In this document: one piece after another, positions 9,114-22,452 of the stretch | Position numbering within the stretch: position 1 is the stretch's first letter | Layout: every line of letters begins with the position of its first letter | Assembly: GCF_021462225.1 (NCBI RefSeq) | Contig: NC_061794.1 | Span: 45,384,914 to 45,448,913, forward strand | Length of the DNA stretch: 64,000 nucleotides | Source of the DNA: Girardinichthys multiradiatus | Taxonomy: Eukaryota; Chordata; Actinopteri; Cyprinodontiformes; Goodeidae | Direction of reading: 5' to 3' | Program-made: the position numbers and the translations under genes | The notes under the pieces: model-generated | Told to the model about the DNA's origin: nothing | Databases searched by the model: none | Seen by the model: the letters and a program-made list of their open reading frames with translations, nothing else

Positions 9114-12100
9114 CATAGTACCCACTATTTACGGTGTAACAGTTAGAAGCAGCCAGTACTGTGGATAAACACATCTTTAATGAGGATGAATAGAACTAAT
9201 GTTACCATTAAGATGGTTAGTATATAGTTAGTTTTGTGAAAGATATTTTAAAATTGTGTAATTTGGTTAGTATGATTTAAGCTTGTATCAGAATAAAATA
9301 CTTAATAAACAGTCACATGAAATTAGCCATGGATGGTCCAGTTTGCATACTGTATATGTTCTTAATCTGCATATTCCCCAGAATTTACATCTATTCTCCA
9401 GTTTGAAAACAGAAAAATAGATACGTGACAGATACCCAATTGCTCTTAGAAAATCGAAACACCAACTGAACTTTCTTTTATAGGCCTAAAATTATAGAAT
9501 ACTGATTTAGACCTGAAATGTCATATTATTATTTGATATTTTTTGTAATTACAATAAAAATTCATCAAGCAAAGCTCTTGATTTAATGGTCTGTCGTTCG
9601 AACCCTTGGTTCATAAAAATATGATTAATGACCAAAGAACAAAATCCTGCATAGAAGCTGCTGAAATTACCTTCTTCCTTAAGGAGAAGAGCTTGCTGTA
9701 AAGCTGCTGCTTCTCCACATCAAAATGAGTCATTGCTGTTCATCTCTGTGAGCTACTGAAAAATAAAATTTCATTTGGTTTAGTCATCTAATTAGGATTT
9801 CTCATTGGCTGCTCCCTGTGGAGGATTTCTGGGCTTGTCCCACTGGTAGGAGACTCTAGAGCAGACCCAGAACTTGCCAGATAGACCATTTAACTCTTTT
9901 GGCCTAAGAACAGCTTGGGATCCCCCTGAATGTGCTGGAGAATGTCACTGGGGAGAAGGTTGACATGGGTTTTCCTGCTGAACCTGTTGCCCATAGACCT
10001 GTGATAGATGGAAGTCATCACTAATGATGCTATAAATCAGTGCATATAGTCAAAGCATCAAGATCAAAAACTTTACAAACAAAACTTACTTGTTATCAAG
10101 AAGGGTACACCTCTTCAACTATTACTGACTAATTACTTTTAGCTGTAAAACTGGACTGCTGAATAGCACATAATAAATGTGTTCAGTCATATTTTTAAAA
10201 TGCCAACACAGAATTTTTTGATAATCAACTGTGGAAAAATTGCTCTAACAGTAAAAGTAACAATCACAGTTTTTAGGATTTGCAAACATTATCAATTATA
10301 CTGTATCATTATTGTAACTGAGTAAATAATGGTTATTATAATATTAGTTTTTCACAATACTGAAAAAAATGGTATTGGTATCTCTAACTGTGTTCTGCAG
10401 ACTTCCCAGGCCAACTAGAAGACAGCTGAACTGGGTTCACTGCAGAAAATAAACTTACCAGCAGTCAGTGCCTCATGGAAACTCAATTAGGAAATACTTT
10501 TATATATTTATAAATACAGTGCATTTATTTCTTTCACTTTGTTGAAATGTTGTCAAGGACCGGTTTATGTCATCATCATGTTCTTTCAGAGCAGGATCTG
10601 TTCACAGAAAAAAGAGGGCAGACAATTAAAATGAGTTTTATTACAGATGAGGTTTATTCAACAAGCTTGGTATTAAACAAGCTGAGGACTGGCTGAGCTG
10701 GTATGCACTTAAATAGCTAATTATACCCACAAAATGTTTAAGAAATCATGTGTTATTTTGGTATAGAATGATACATTTTTTAAACATTCCAGCATAAATC
10801 CATTAATAATATTTATTTAACATAGAGAATAGAACTCCATACAATATTTTTAAGGTAGTAACAATAATTATTCAATTTAAACTTTTTTTCTTTACTTCAG
10901 TGGAGTTTACAGTAGTACCAGTAGTTTCACAGAAGTATAAAATGTATGAGGTTTTTTTCTTGACCTTAGATATTTTATTCATTGTGTTACCCAACAGTTT
11001 TGCTGCAGCCAACCTGTTTTCAGCTTTGAATTTATTTTTTGTTCTTCTCTGTCAACTGTTTTGCCTTGTGTTTTGTTTTTTACTTATAAATTAAAGAATA
11101 TCCTCTCCAATTTGTGCTCAGTCCAGTGTTGGTAATTATGTGAAGTGGCGGCTCTGAAAACGCCCTCAGGTGTGATTGCGAATTCATGGCACTCTGTTTT
11201 GCTGTCTCTTTGTTGGCCTGGTGATGGATGGACAAACAACCTTTCAAGAGTGTCTCCTTGGATCTGATTGCTGGGAAAAGCCCCACCTCCCAGCTACCTT
11301 AACTGTGTGGCAGACTATGAAATCACAAATGTTTTTATCTTTTAAATTGAGCAGCTGAACGCTTTGTATGTGTTTCCTAAATTTTTTCATCCAAAATATC
11401 TTTACAAAAAACATCTCTCCAATAGAGCACTGTTCTATTGTCAAAATGATGCACAATGACGTTTAGGATGTAATATAGAAAATATACTTTTTCTACTTCT
11501 CACCAAGCGAAATGTACTTCTTCTAAAACCATATTTTATTTATAAGTTCTGTTGTTTTTACCCATATATATGAAGATCAATACTAACAAACATGAAGACA
11601 ACTGTGAAGTATTTTATACTAAAATGATATCTGAAATATTGTTAGTATGAAGTGTGCTGCAGATAATGACTTTGTTTATTTGTATTAAGAATTAAATTAG
11701 AGACATCTGCAACATTTCTCATGTCTAGACAATCAATATTAAAATGGTCAGTTAAAAACTGTAAGGATTCTTATACAACAATGCTTTTCAAACCCTAACC
11801 CTAACGACATCAACACCACCATCTGTGGTAATGGATTTCACCAGCTGCAGGCTGTACATGCCTTGACCCAAACTAATGTCGTCCATGGTCTTTAGCCATC
11901 GTAACATAATGTTTATATCTTTTATAATAACTAATAATGTCATCAGCTGAAATTTTAACGGCATAATCCGACACAAACAAAGCCCTAAAAAATGCAACCA
12001 CTCTGGTTCATTTTGGAGCAAACTGGGGGGATGGTAATCTCTGAATGACCTGCAAATACTCTTTAATATCTCAGAAACCATAGCATCAAAAAACGATTAT

Positions 12101-15100
12101 GATAACCATTTTAACAGCACAAACAAGGACAAATGAAGTACTAACCGCTCAGCCTTTTAATCTGAATTTTCCATGTGGTTGGAGGGTCAGTTTCACTCAA
12201 CCAGCTGATAGTGAGCAGCAATAAAATAAAACATTTCTGATTTGTTCTAAAAATGTACTAAAGCCAGCAGGAGTGGAAAGTACCAAATTACATTTACCTG
12301 CCTTACTGTAATATGTACAATTTGTCTGTAATTTGCATTTTTTAAGTAGTTTACAAAAGCTGCACTTTTACTTCGGTTTTCATTTAAGTAATTTACTTTG
12401 TTACATTTGAAATCCCATTCATTACTGAGTAAAATCAAAACTGCATTAAATTAAAAAGAAAAAAAAAACACTGGGAGCAACAGCAGTGGTCTTTACCACA
12501 TGTAATATAAATTAAAAAATAGCATCATTAGCGCTAACCAGGACACATCTAATTACTGCATGTAGAAGTCAATAAGTAGACAGTATCTACTTTATGTTCA
12601 AGACTGTGTAAACAGGCTAAATAATATTCTGACAATAAATGTAAATAGTATCAGTTTTATTTGGTGCTTGTGATCATATTTATATTGGCTAAACCTAAAA
12701 AACAGAATCAGGTGCTTAGTTTGGAGTGAGGTATCTAAAACTATTAGATATAAGGGATAATGTAAATATAGTACAAAGGATGGGATGAAGATCAGAACTG
12801 CCAGGTTCTGGGGAAGAGAAGAACCACAGAGAAGCTTCATAGATGTAGAGAAGGAAGCAGAGGATTTAGTGTGACAGAGAAGGGGCTTAGATTGGGGAGA
12901 TGATCAGTAGCAGAGAACCATAAAGACAGCAGCTGACTGAAGAAACTTGGAAATGTATTTTTACACATAATGCATCCTAAATATTCATTTCATATGTTGG
13001 CATGTTAGATTTTTGTGTTGCATTTTCATTTATAAAGCTGCTCCTTTAATTAAAACTTAAATTTAAAGGGCTACGTCTTTCATCAAAATTTCAACCTAGC
13101 AGTTGAAACTGGGCCAGTTTGTCAGGAATTCACGGGCCACTTTTTCCCCTCAGTCCACTTCTGAGCTAGTGGTGGTTATGGAGACTTGGTGACCCCATAA
13201 TGTCATTCTTTGTTCACTGAGTTCTTTGAGATTTGAAGATGACTTTTTACTCTCTCTCCATCCTTCTCACTGTGTGTGACCTTGAGATAAATATAGTTCT
13301 TCACCCAGTCACTATTGGCTGTGAAAAATAAAAGCGAGTAATTTTATTGTAAGCATGGAGATACAGCCCCACCTATGACTAGGAGAGGGTTGCTACTTAA
13401 AACGTCACAAACGCCATCAGTCCTCCAACTAAAGTCCCTAAAACTGTACGGGTAGTAAATCAAGCTGTGTTTCTACTTAGAAAAATGGCTGGAAAAGATT
13501 CTGATGAGAATTGAATTGTGAATCACATTACAGATAAGATGCACTTTTGTCAGTAGTTGAAGCATCTAACATTTCTCAAGGGTAATGTCCCCTGTCTCTC
13601 TGCCACAGAAGGAATACATTGAACAAGCCATAAGACAAGATCTTTACTCCAGAAGTGAGCCTTAAACCAAAGTTAACAGTTAGAGCTACATGCATGTGCT
13701 GACTTTTACATATCTGTCTGCCAACACTGTTAAAATATGCCATCCTTGTACATGAAACTATATTACTTTTAAAATATCTTAATTCCACAACATAATTAAA
13801 TGCTCTGCTAAGAGCAAATTTGGATTGTCTGACTTCCTGTTGCTCTGTTTTATTTTTGATCTTGAGTTAAGCCATATAAAAGGGCCACATGGGAGGCAGT
13901 CAGCCAAAAGTGTTTCAACAGGGTGAAAACAACAGATCAGATGTTACATTTTCTAATTATGTAGCTGTGTTTATCAGTCTTGCTCCAGTCAATATGGCCA
14001 GAATTAATTTCCTTCCTTTGTAAGAGCAAACACAGCAGAGAAGATGGGACATTGAGGGCAGGGAGACAATGTATTCACCTTTTGTTGCCAGTGAATGCAA
14101 GCAGACTGGCACTTTTTTATCTTCGTCAGGGGGAACCTATGTGTTTCCACATCTGGATGCTCTATTGGGTTTATCAGTCAAACACACACACACACATAAA
14201 ACCTAATGGACAGTGAAAAGCTGCCTGTCTGCAGAATGCCATTAAAGGTTATGGATTGATTTTTGTGCACAAAGGGACACATTGACACTCACAGTGAACA
14301 TTAACGGCGCATAAACACATAAATACACACTTACTATATATTACCATAAAACTATGACCTTCTGTTACCCTTTAGCCTCAAGTATTCTATACAACAGCAC
14401 AGCATTGCTTAAAATATGTGGGGGACTTTTTGGATCCCGACTGCTGGACTACCTTGCTGTTTCATTTAAATAATAAACTGGGAGATTGCTTTTGGCACTA
14501 AGATATCACTCCATCTAATTTAATAAACAATGAGGAGCAACTACAAATGTTAATTTAATCAATATTCAGTTTGCTTCAGTAGTGAAACAAATTAAAAGAT
14601 CTATTTACATTTGGTCATTCACAGAAATTAAAACATAATCTAGGTGTCAAGTAGTTTACATATCAGCACCTACTGGCCAAGTAGTGGAGTTTGGATTGTC
14701 TGAAGCCGATTTACTGTATGTGATAATTAGCACTGTGAGCTGGGTTCCAAACACCTTTGGCCATGAAAGGGACTGGAAGAATTGTTGTCAAGTTTACATG
14801 TACATTTGGCAATGTACTGTGTTCCTCAAAAAGATTTTCTAGTCATTTAAGAGGTAACAGCGCAACTCTGAGTAGGAGTAAAACAACCAGATGAGTTTGT
14901 TCCCATGTCCCCGCCCTTTTCATTTTTTTATCTTTCCTGGCCATTGATTGGTTGGGATACAGTGTTTTTTTTTTGGGGGGTTTTTGTTTTTTGTGGCACT
15001 GGTGGCCTTTATTTGCAGGAATCAGACAGGTAATGGGCAGAGAGAGAAGGGGAGAAGATATGCAGTCCCAATGTCAGAAAACGAACCACGGACAGCTGCA

Positions 15101-16009
15101 TTGAGGACTATTAGCATCTGTCTATGGGGCGCCCACTCTACCTATATGCCATGCCCGCCCTGTGGTTTTGATTTTTAATCTAGAAAGCAGGCTAGGTGTT
15201 CAGTATAAATTACCATTGTGACAGAACCAGTTAAGATGTAACCCAGTTCTGGGAAATGGAAAACTCCAAACTGAACCTGAAGATTTTTTTGATACATTTC
15301 AAGTTTTATTGACACATTTCCATGAAGACAGTAAAGAACAAAAAGAAAGCAGTTATTTAATGCAGCAGCTGTAACTGCTGTAAATAATCCATCCTGTTTT
15401 TCCGGGGACTGTAAGAAGTCAGTTAAGCTGGCCTCAGGTAACAGCTCTGCAGCCAAACCCATATCATGCACTCTCATTCACACACATCATTTTGATAAAC
15501 TGCTACATCCTCAGCAATTAGTTTTGCAATTTCTCCTCCATAAGAAACCATCTATTATTTTTTATACATCTTTAATTGCTATCCTAAGCTCCACTAAAAA
15601 CTAGAGAAAAACCGGCATCAAAGTACAAACATTAACTTGCTTTCCTGAAGCAAGGGAGGCACGTGTTGAGTCATTTCTCATCATAACTCTGAATCTGGAG
15701 ATTTGGGGAGTAGTTTCCATAGATGAATCAGGTAAACAAATAGCCATGCAGGCCAAAAGAAGAGACATACATAAATTGAAAAACAACTACAACTAAAAAT
15801 AATTGATTGTGATTAAAGCAAATGTTAAATTAAATGTTTTTAGAATTCATCACTTTTGTATCAGACATTTTGTTACATTTTTACCTGTTTGCCTGTTTCT
15901 GTGGTTATGGTCTGATTGTGCAACATCAGGCGCCTCCTTTAAAGCTGCCTTGGCCAATTAATCACAAGAGTAAGCAACAGCAGCGCTCTTGGTTATAATG
16001 GAGTGTTGC
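9114..16009. other. Long non-coding stretch with no recognised gene
   Basis: About 6.9 kb of AT-rich DNA. Open frames are short and lack domains. Minor items: two tandem CCCTAA units at 11789-11801, an A-rich run at 12463-12471, a CA microsatellite at about 14182-14197 and a T/G run near 14966-14990. A 100-codon minus-strand frame at 15175-15477 contains an AATAAA inside it and resembles nothing known to me. No splice-bounded exon could be defended. Confidence 0.55.
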
Positions 16010-16873
16010 TTGGCCTGCTTCCTACTTTCAATTCAATTCATTTCAGTTTTATTTATATAGCGCCAATTCACAACACATGTCGTCTCAAGGCTCTTCACAA
16101 AGTCAGGTTCATCCGTTCCAATTAATCCTAACCATTGAACAGTGCAGTCAGATTCAGTTATTTATTCAAATTGGATAAAAAGTTTTTCTATCTAAGGAAA
16201 CCCAGCAGATTGCATCCAGTCAGTGACTTGCAGCATTCACTCCTCCTGGATAAGCATGTAGAGACAGTGGACAGTCACTGGTGTTGACTTTGCAGCAATC
16301 CCTCATACTGAGCATGCATGTAGCGACAGTGGAGAGGAAAAACTCCCTTTTAACAGGAAGAAACCTCCAGCAGAACCAGGCTCAGTGTGAGCGGCCATCT
16401 GCCACGACCGACTGGGAGTTTGAGAGAACAGAGCAGAGACACATAGAGAACTAAGAAGCACTGATCCAGGAGTACTTTCTATGGGAAGGAAAAGTAAATG
16501 TTAATGGATGTAGCTCCTTTACTCATTTCATCTAGAAAGAAAGAACAGATAAACTCTGAGCCAGTTTTCAAGGTTAGAGTCTGAAAAAGAGCACATATAA
16601 TTAGTTATAGTAAAAGCTCAGTCAATCGCCATGTCTAGGAGAGAGAAAGGGTTAAACACTGAAAGACAGGCCCATGTGGATCATCAGTAGAGGGTGAGCA
16701 TTAAGTTGTTGCCCGCAGAAGCTTGGACGATGCCCCCGTCCAGAAAGGTGTCACAGGTAGACACAGAGCCAGGCCAGGTGTAGCTTCTAGGAAGAGAAAA
16801 GAGAAAGAACAAGAAGTCAAAAACTGAAATAACAGCAAATAATGCAAAATTGGAGAGTAGTGTGAGAATGTAG
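16010..16873 (+). repeat. Interspersed fish repeat R1, copy 1
   Basis: Starts TTGGCCTGCTTCC, passes TTTATTTATATAGCGCCAATTC and ends GTGTGAGAATGTAG. It is closely similar to 44188-45389 over its whole length, and a diverged partial copy is at about 42150-42540. The TATATAGCGCC...CAAGGC(A/T)CTTCACAA motif recurs in the 3' ends of many teleost repeats. It contains no coding sequence. The family was not named from sequence alone. Confidence 0.8.
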
Positions 16874-16939
16874 CAAAGAGGGTGAAAGTGGTCATTATGT
16901 CCTCCAGCAGCCTAAGCCTATAGCAGCATAACTACACAG

Positions 16940-17365
16940 ATAGTTTCAGTTCAGATTATTTAGTTAAACGGCGCTTATTTACAACAATGTCGTCTCAAGG
17001 CACCCCACAAAGGGCCCCACTGATGGTCATTGTTATACTAAAAACCACAAGGATTGGGTTTTTAGTATAACAATGACCTCTCTCTGTCAGACTGATTATA
17101 ACCATTGGAAAAAAGAAGGGGTCATACAGGTAGCAGAAATGGAGGGTGTGTTTGCACCTCAACCATAACTGAGCCGGTTTATGCTAAACCTGACTCCCCC
17201 TTACTCCATCCAACAGGGAGGGAAGAAGGTAAATTGATAAACTAAGCCACTCTAACTATAAGCTTTATCAAAAAGGAAAGTTTTAAGTCTAGCCTTAAAA
17301 GTAGACAGGGTGTCTGCCTCACAGACTAAAACTGGGAGCTGGTTCCACATCTCAACCTGATGCCT
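16940..17365 (+). repeat. Second interspersed repeat with R1-like start
   Basis: Begins with a diverged version of the R1 head (CAGTTCAGATTATTTAG...CGTCTCAAGGCACC). It continues with different sequence including AAAGTTTTAAGTCTAGCC and ACTGGGAGCTGGTTCCAC, phrases common in fish interspersed repeats. Non-coding. It contains the hairpin at 17025-17078. Confidence 0.6.
17025..17078. repeat. Perfect 22-base inverted repeat (hairpin)
   Basis: Arms 17025-17046 and 17057-17078 are exactly complementary with a 10-base spacer (ACAAGGATTG). The left arm begins GGTCATTGTTATAC. Perfect arms inside an otherwise diverged repeat suggest a recent local inverted duplication or a kept structure. Confidence 0.9.
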
Positions 17366-18769
17366 GGCCACCTTGGCAGCTCAGAGGGGTATTGGTAACA
17401 GCAGCGGGTCGGCCATTATCCCCTATGCAGCTTTAAATTTTCACATGAATCACACAGAGTCAATAAGAATGTGTTTCATCCAAGACGTGTACTTTAGTGT
17501 GGCACAGTAGCATTTCCACATGGTGGAAGGACATGACGCAATGCTAGTGTGCATAAATTACCACACAAAAAGAAAACAAGGTCAAAAAATAAACAGTGTC
17601 ATAGAACGGCCAGAACCAGAGGATTAGTTCAATGCCAGAAGAGCTCAGAGGGATTAAAGTGATTTGACTGAGAATCAGATAGCAAATAATTGTGGTGAAA
17701 CACCTAGAGCTATGACTATCAGCTGTAGAAGATAAGTAGAGAAGAAGACATAAACTAAAAATGAGGTTTGGAAAGAAGACCTGTCTTTGATTTGTCTGCG
17801 AAAAAAGGCAATCAACTTAAAATTCAAGAAGTCATCTTAATTGCTTGTTATTTGTAGGAGTAATGTAACATATGATATCTAAAAACCAATGTGTTGGCAG
17901 TTTTTATATGTTTAAAATAAATACAATTAAAATATAGTATTTTATTATTGAAACCAATAATAAACTATACATTCCCGTTTTTCTCTTTCAGCTTTGCCTT
18001 TTTTGACACTGCAGGTCATCATCAGGTGATCATCACACACCTGGTTTTATTTTTATGTTTATTTCTGCCCTGTATTCTGTGTTGGGTCTTACAGTTCATA
18101 TTTAGTGATATGATTAAACCCACCGTAAAAGACCACAGGCACAGACTAAACATCTCCTATGATCCATCCAGAGGTTTTGAAACCTTCTTTCCTCTGTCCT
18201 CATTGTCCTTTGTTATGTCCTCTAAATTGGTGTACACAATCTGTACCTGTCAGCATGAATCCTCTCCAGGAGACAGGGGACACTGCTGATTGCTCATCTC
18301 AGTATCAATGCTATAAAGGACTTGTGTTCACATGTGTGTTCACAGGCACACATATCTAAGTCACAGGAGTGTGAATACAGTGGAAAGATGGAGTTAATGA
18401 GAAGCAGATAAAATATATTTGTGGATTGAAATCATGGTCCCCAATAGGAACAAAAAACACGACTAGTGAAGCTAGCCTTTAATGAGCCAACCAGTCAGTT
18501 CTGTCCTAAAAAAGGAGCATAAAATATTTAAAAGGCAGATTTTAGAATGGATCACCTCAGCATAAACAGAAGATGAAATACCCTTAATATTGGCATGAAT
18601 TTCATTATTATTTTCTTGAACTGTTTGTTTTTGGGAGGTGGACTTATAATAAAACTTAAAACCTCTATTAAATTAAAGAGTATGGTGAACAAGTTTTAAT
18701 TTTTAATTGAATCTATTCACTTTTTAATGCAATGACCTGGATATTTAACGATTGTTCATTTTAGCATAG
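17366..18769. other. Non-coding stretch
   Basis: No gene was recognised. The plus-strand frame at 17948-18289 is hydrophobic at its start but has no family resemblance and no splice context. Confidence 0.5.
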
Positions 18770-19330
18770 GGCTCATTTAAATGATTTGGCTTCCTGGCAC
18801 AGACATTGCTTTTAAGCAAGGTCCATAAATATTTAACATGGATTTGGCAGAGGCCATTCCAATGGCTTAATGATGCTTTATTTCTTCCAAAGCCAATTTG
18901 GATGTGTGTTTGGGGTTATTGTCCTGTTTGAAAAAACAGGTATGTTTAAGTTTTAACTGACTGGTAACATCAGGTGAACTTGAATTACAGTATTTGGTAC
19001 TCTTTTAATATTCAGTGTTGCACCAGTAACATTGGTAATAAAACAGAGTAATAAAACAGCCAAAGAGCTCAATCTTTATCTTGTGGGACCATAAAAGCTT
19101 CCTCCAGAAGATGCAGGGCTGGTCCATGACCATTTCAGTCAAGCCTGAATGTGTCCGTTTTTGGTTTCTTTCTTGCCTGGTACTGTCTCAGTCCAGGATG
19201 ATAAATTAACTACTGTGGACAATAAGACTGATCTTCCAGCAGTTTACTGTTTATTGACAGGATCTTGGATTACTGGCCTTTTCCTGGGCTGTTCTTGAAC
19301 ATTCCAACCAATTTAATATCCTTTCTCTGG
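18770..19330 (-). mobile_element. Very old Tc1-like transposon remnant
   Basis: The minus strand carries degraded text that resembles a fish Tc1 transposase gene. Phrases such as GAGGCCATTCCAA, GTTTGGGGTTATTGTCCTG, CCAAAGAGCTCAATCT and GGGACCATAAAAGC (plus-strand reading) follow the order seen in one common Tc1 group. No open frame or clear terminal repeat survives. Assignment is by remembered similarity only. Confidence 0.45.
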
Positions 19331-19855
19331 GTGTCTGTTTGGGTCAGATGTATCATATGTGGACAAAGATGGATGTTTCATCATGAATATGATGCCAAAC
19401 CCACATAAAAAAAACTGTTCTGTACCAGGAAGTGTGCCAAATAAATAAAAATAAAAAAAATCTATACATTATACCAGAATGTTGTTGATGGCTACCAAAA
19501 CACGTGGTGAAGCTGCAAAGTGATAATTCACCAAATACCAATGGATGTATGTATTTTATCTTGACACTGTGTCGATAACTTACATACACAGTGCAAGCAA
19601 AGTTGGTCAAAATGTGACTTTTTTCCTATATTTGATATCCATATCTGATTTGTTTATCATAGTTTGAAAAGCACAAATCGGTTCCAGGCTAAACATGTGG
19701 TCCTGAATCAGATGCATCAAAGTGACCTCAGTCTGAGCAGTCATGTTGCATTTGATCTGTCGTTTAGGTCTGTGCTTGTGACAGAAGTGGCTAGATTCAT
19801 TGTAAACAATAGAAGAAACAAGCACTGCAGATTTTGTTACTATTGCTCTGTTTAA

Positions 19856-20217
19856 GGGCTGCATGGCAGCGCAATTGGTAGCACTGTTGCCTTGCAGCAA
19901 GAAGGTCCTGGGTTCAATTCCTGGCCTGGGGTCTTTCTGCATGGAGTTTGCATGTTCTCCCTGTGCATGCGTGGGTTCTCACCGGGTACTCCTGCTTCCT
20001 CCCACAGTCCAAAGACATGCCTGTTAGGTTAATTGGTCACTCTAAATTGCCCTTAGTTGTATGAATGAGTGTGTGCATGGTTGTTTGTGTGTTGCCCTGT
20101 GATGGACTGGTGACCTGTCCAGGGTGTACCCTGCCTCTCGCACATAGACTGCCGGAGATAGGCACCAGCTTCCTTGTGACCCACTATAGAATAAGCGGTA
20201 GAAAATGACTGACTGAC
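19856..20217 (+). mobile_element. tRNA-headed SINE-like retroposon with 12-base target duplication
   Basis: A 362-base unit flanked by identical TGCTCTGTTTAA at 19844-19855 and 20218-20229. The head resembles a tRNA-derived promoter: an A-box-like GGCAGCGCAATTGGTAG and a B-box-like GGGTTCAATTCC. The body (CATGGAGTTTGCATGTTCTCCC and following) is common in teleost genomes, and the unit ends in a GACTGACT tail. It would be transcribed by RNA polymerase III and moved by a LINE reverse transcriptase. Confidence 0.9.
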
Positions 20218-20229
20218 TGCTCTGTTTAA

Positions 20230-22452
20230 TAACAGCATGCTGCCCCATTCTTTGGAGTTGCAGATTTTAGCTGTGTGTCTTTATTCAGAACAATGGAGTG
20301 CATCAAGCTAATCACGTGGAGGTGCTACTTTCTGTAGTTGGAGTTGGTCTTGACACAGCAAACATTACAGGAGACACATTGATGACTGTCATAATTTTGA
20401 AGGCTTCAATTGCTCAACAGATTACAGAAATTAAACACGCATGCTGTCATGTGTAGCATCAACCAGCGCATTGTCTGTGTGTGATGTCACATCTTCACCT
20501 CTAAGTCATTCCAGGGCCACATGTTCACCTAGACTCTGATGCCATTTGCATTAAAATTATGTCAATAACCATAAAAACAACTAGGTCTCAGCCTCAAACA
20601 CGTACAAAACTTAATAATTATATTTCAGAATGCTTGAAGTTCTATTGCCTTCCTCTGCTGCAATGGAAAATACAACCACTGTGGTGTGAATGTATCCATT
20701 CTATAAATAGTATAAATAGGTGGAAAAACTACTAAATATTATTTTTAAATATTTTATGCATCTATGAACAAGTTTCCTTTTAATCTTTAATATTTGTAGC
20801 TTACTTTAGATGCTGCTTTGTGTGAAACAATTTAAAGAGTTTGAGATGGACAGCCCTGTTTATTAAGTTCTGTTTGGTTCTGCCTTGTGCTCAAATCCAA
20901 CAACTTTGTAAAATAATAAAGCTATTTCATTTGTCTTGGTTTGTTATGTTCTGTAGTAGGATAATGATATCCTCTGGTCCTTTATAACCTATAAATAATT
21001 CAGAAATAATTTTCTAAACAAACTGCTGAACCCCTAGAACCTAGACTACTAGAATATTTCACCAAGGCATGTTTTTTTAAACGTTAAAATTAGAGAGTAA
21101 AACAAAATATATATTATATGCTGCATACAAATATTTATATCAGGACTATATATCAAGACTACTAATGAAAGTATATTAAAAAATATATAGATATGAATCA
21201 AAATGTATATAAAAAAATATTTTTTTCTTACATTGGTTTAGAGGAAGCAAACTAATTCTGCTGCCAAGATAACTGAATGTTTTTTTTCTAACTTTCTACA
21301 AAGCCTCATGATGTGTTTCTCATATACTCAATCATATGCAAAACTTTATATCTCATATGTATGATAGTGACAGTTTGCCTCCATGTATACCGAATAATGC
21401 CATAAACCTGTGTTTTTGTTCATTGCTTTGAGAGTATATATAATGTGCACACTATATTTCCTGTGCTTTTCTTCAAAGTCATGTAGGTGAACATGTTGAG
21501 GGCAACGTGTCGTGCCTGAGGACACTGTCCCATGAAGGAGCTGAGGACTGAAGAAATGACCTCAAATTAGAAGATGACTGCCCTCCACACTGACAAAGCA
21601 CATCAGTAAGAAGAGTAGTTGCAAAATGGCAAAAAATAATATTAAAGAACACAACATGGAGGGCAAACCAAGCTGCAGTTGCACAAAAGAAGAGATGATG
21701 GGGTCAGGGTTGCTGAGTTATGAAAGCATACTGATTATACTGAAATAAACCAATGAATAAATTCCCAGACTGTGTTGCAGGGAGCAAAATAAAAATAGTT
21801 TATTCACCTATTTAATGACAGATCAAATTCAAGATCAGGACATAAGGCAACAGCTGTTTTGTTTTTATCTCCACTGAAAAAGCTCTTGTGCTGTTCCGTA
21901 GTGTGTCTTTGTATAGATGGATGTCTTCATGAGCATCTCAGCCATCCATCAAGCTGACAGCTGTCACCTCAAAGAGTATGTAACAAGCTGCTCCCATAAC
22001 TATCAGGCACACATAAGCATATCAGTTCAGGAATCGGAATTGTAATAAGCTGAATTCAATAAACCTTTCAGTTTATTAGTTTTAGTTTATTTAGTTTTTA
22101 GAAGAAACATATTTCACCTGCCCAAACGTCTCCCAGCAAAAACATGTGATACATGTAGATGAGCTGAAAAGCCTCTCATAAGCCTTTTTTTTTTTTTGTT
22201 CCAATTTCTGTTCTGTGCTTGTTCTTCTTTTAGCCATACATTTAAACTTTGCAATAAAACTTTTTAAGAGTAGTACAGTATGCTGTCGGCTAAACATCTC
22301 CCGTATTTTAACTAACACCTTCAAACATGGCAGCTAGTAGCTTCTCAGTCAACTCTGCCAACTCCAAAATGGAACCATGCACACTAAGCTCTGATTGGTG
22401 CTTCCTAAAGGGAGCAGAACTTGCCATAAGCCTTTTGATTACAAAGTCCACC
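20230..22452. other. Non-coding AT-rich stretch
   Basis: No gene was recognised. AT-rich simple sequence lies at 21080-21240, and T or A runs near 21210-21230 and 22186-22199. It sits between the SINE and the DD36E element. Confidence 0.55.

Noticed and set aside
11789..11801. Telomere-like CCCTAA units
   Set aside because: Only two units; too short to be an interstitial telomeric array.
15175..15477. 100-codon minus-strand frame
   Set aside because: No recognised motif; contains AATAAA inside the frame and has no splice or promoter context.
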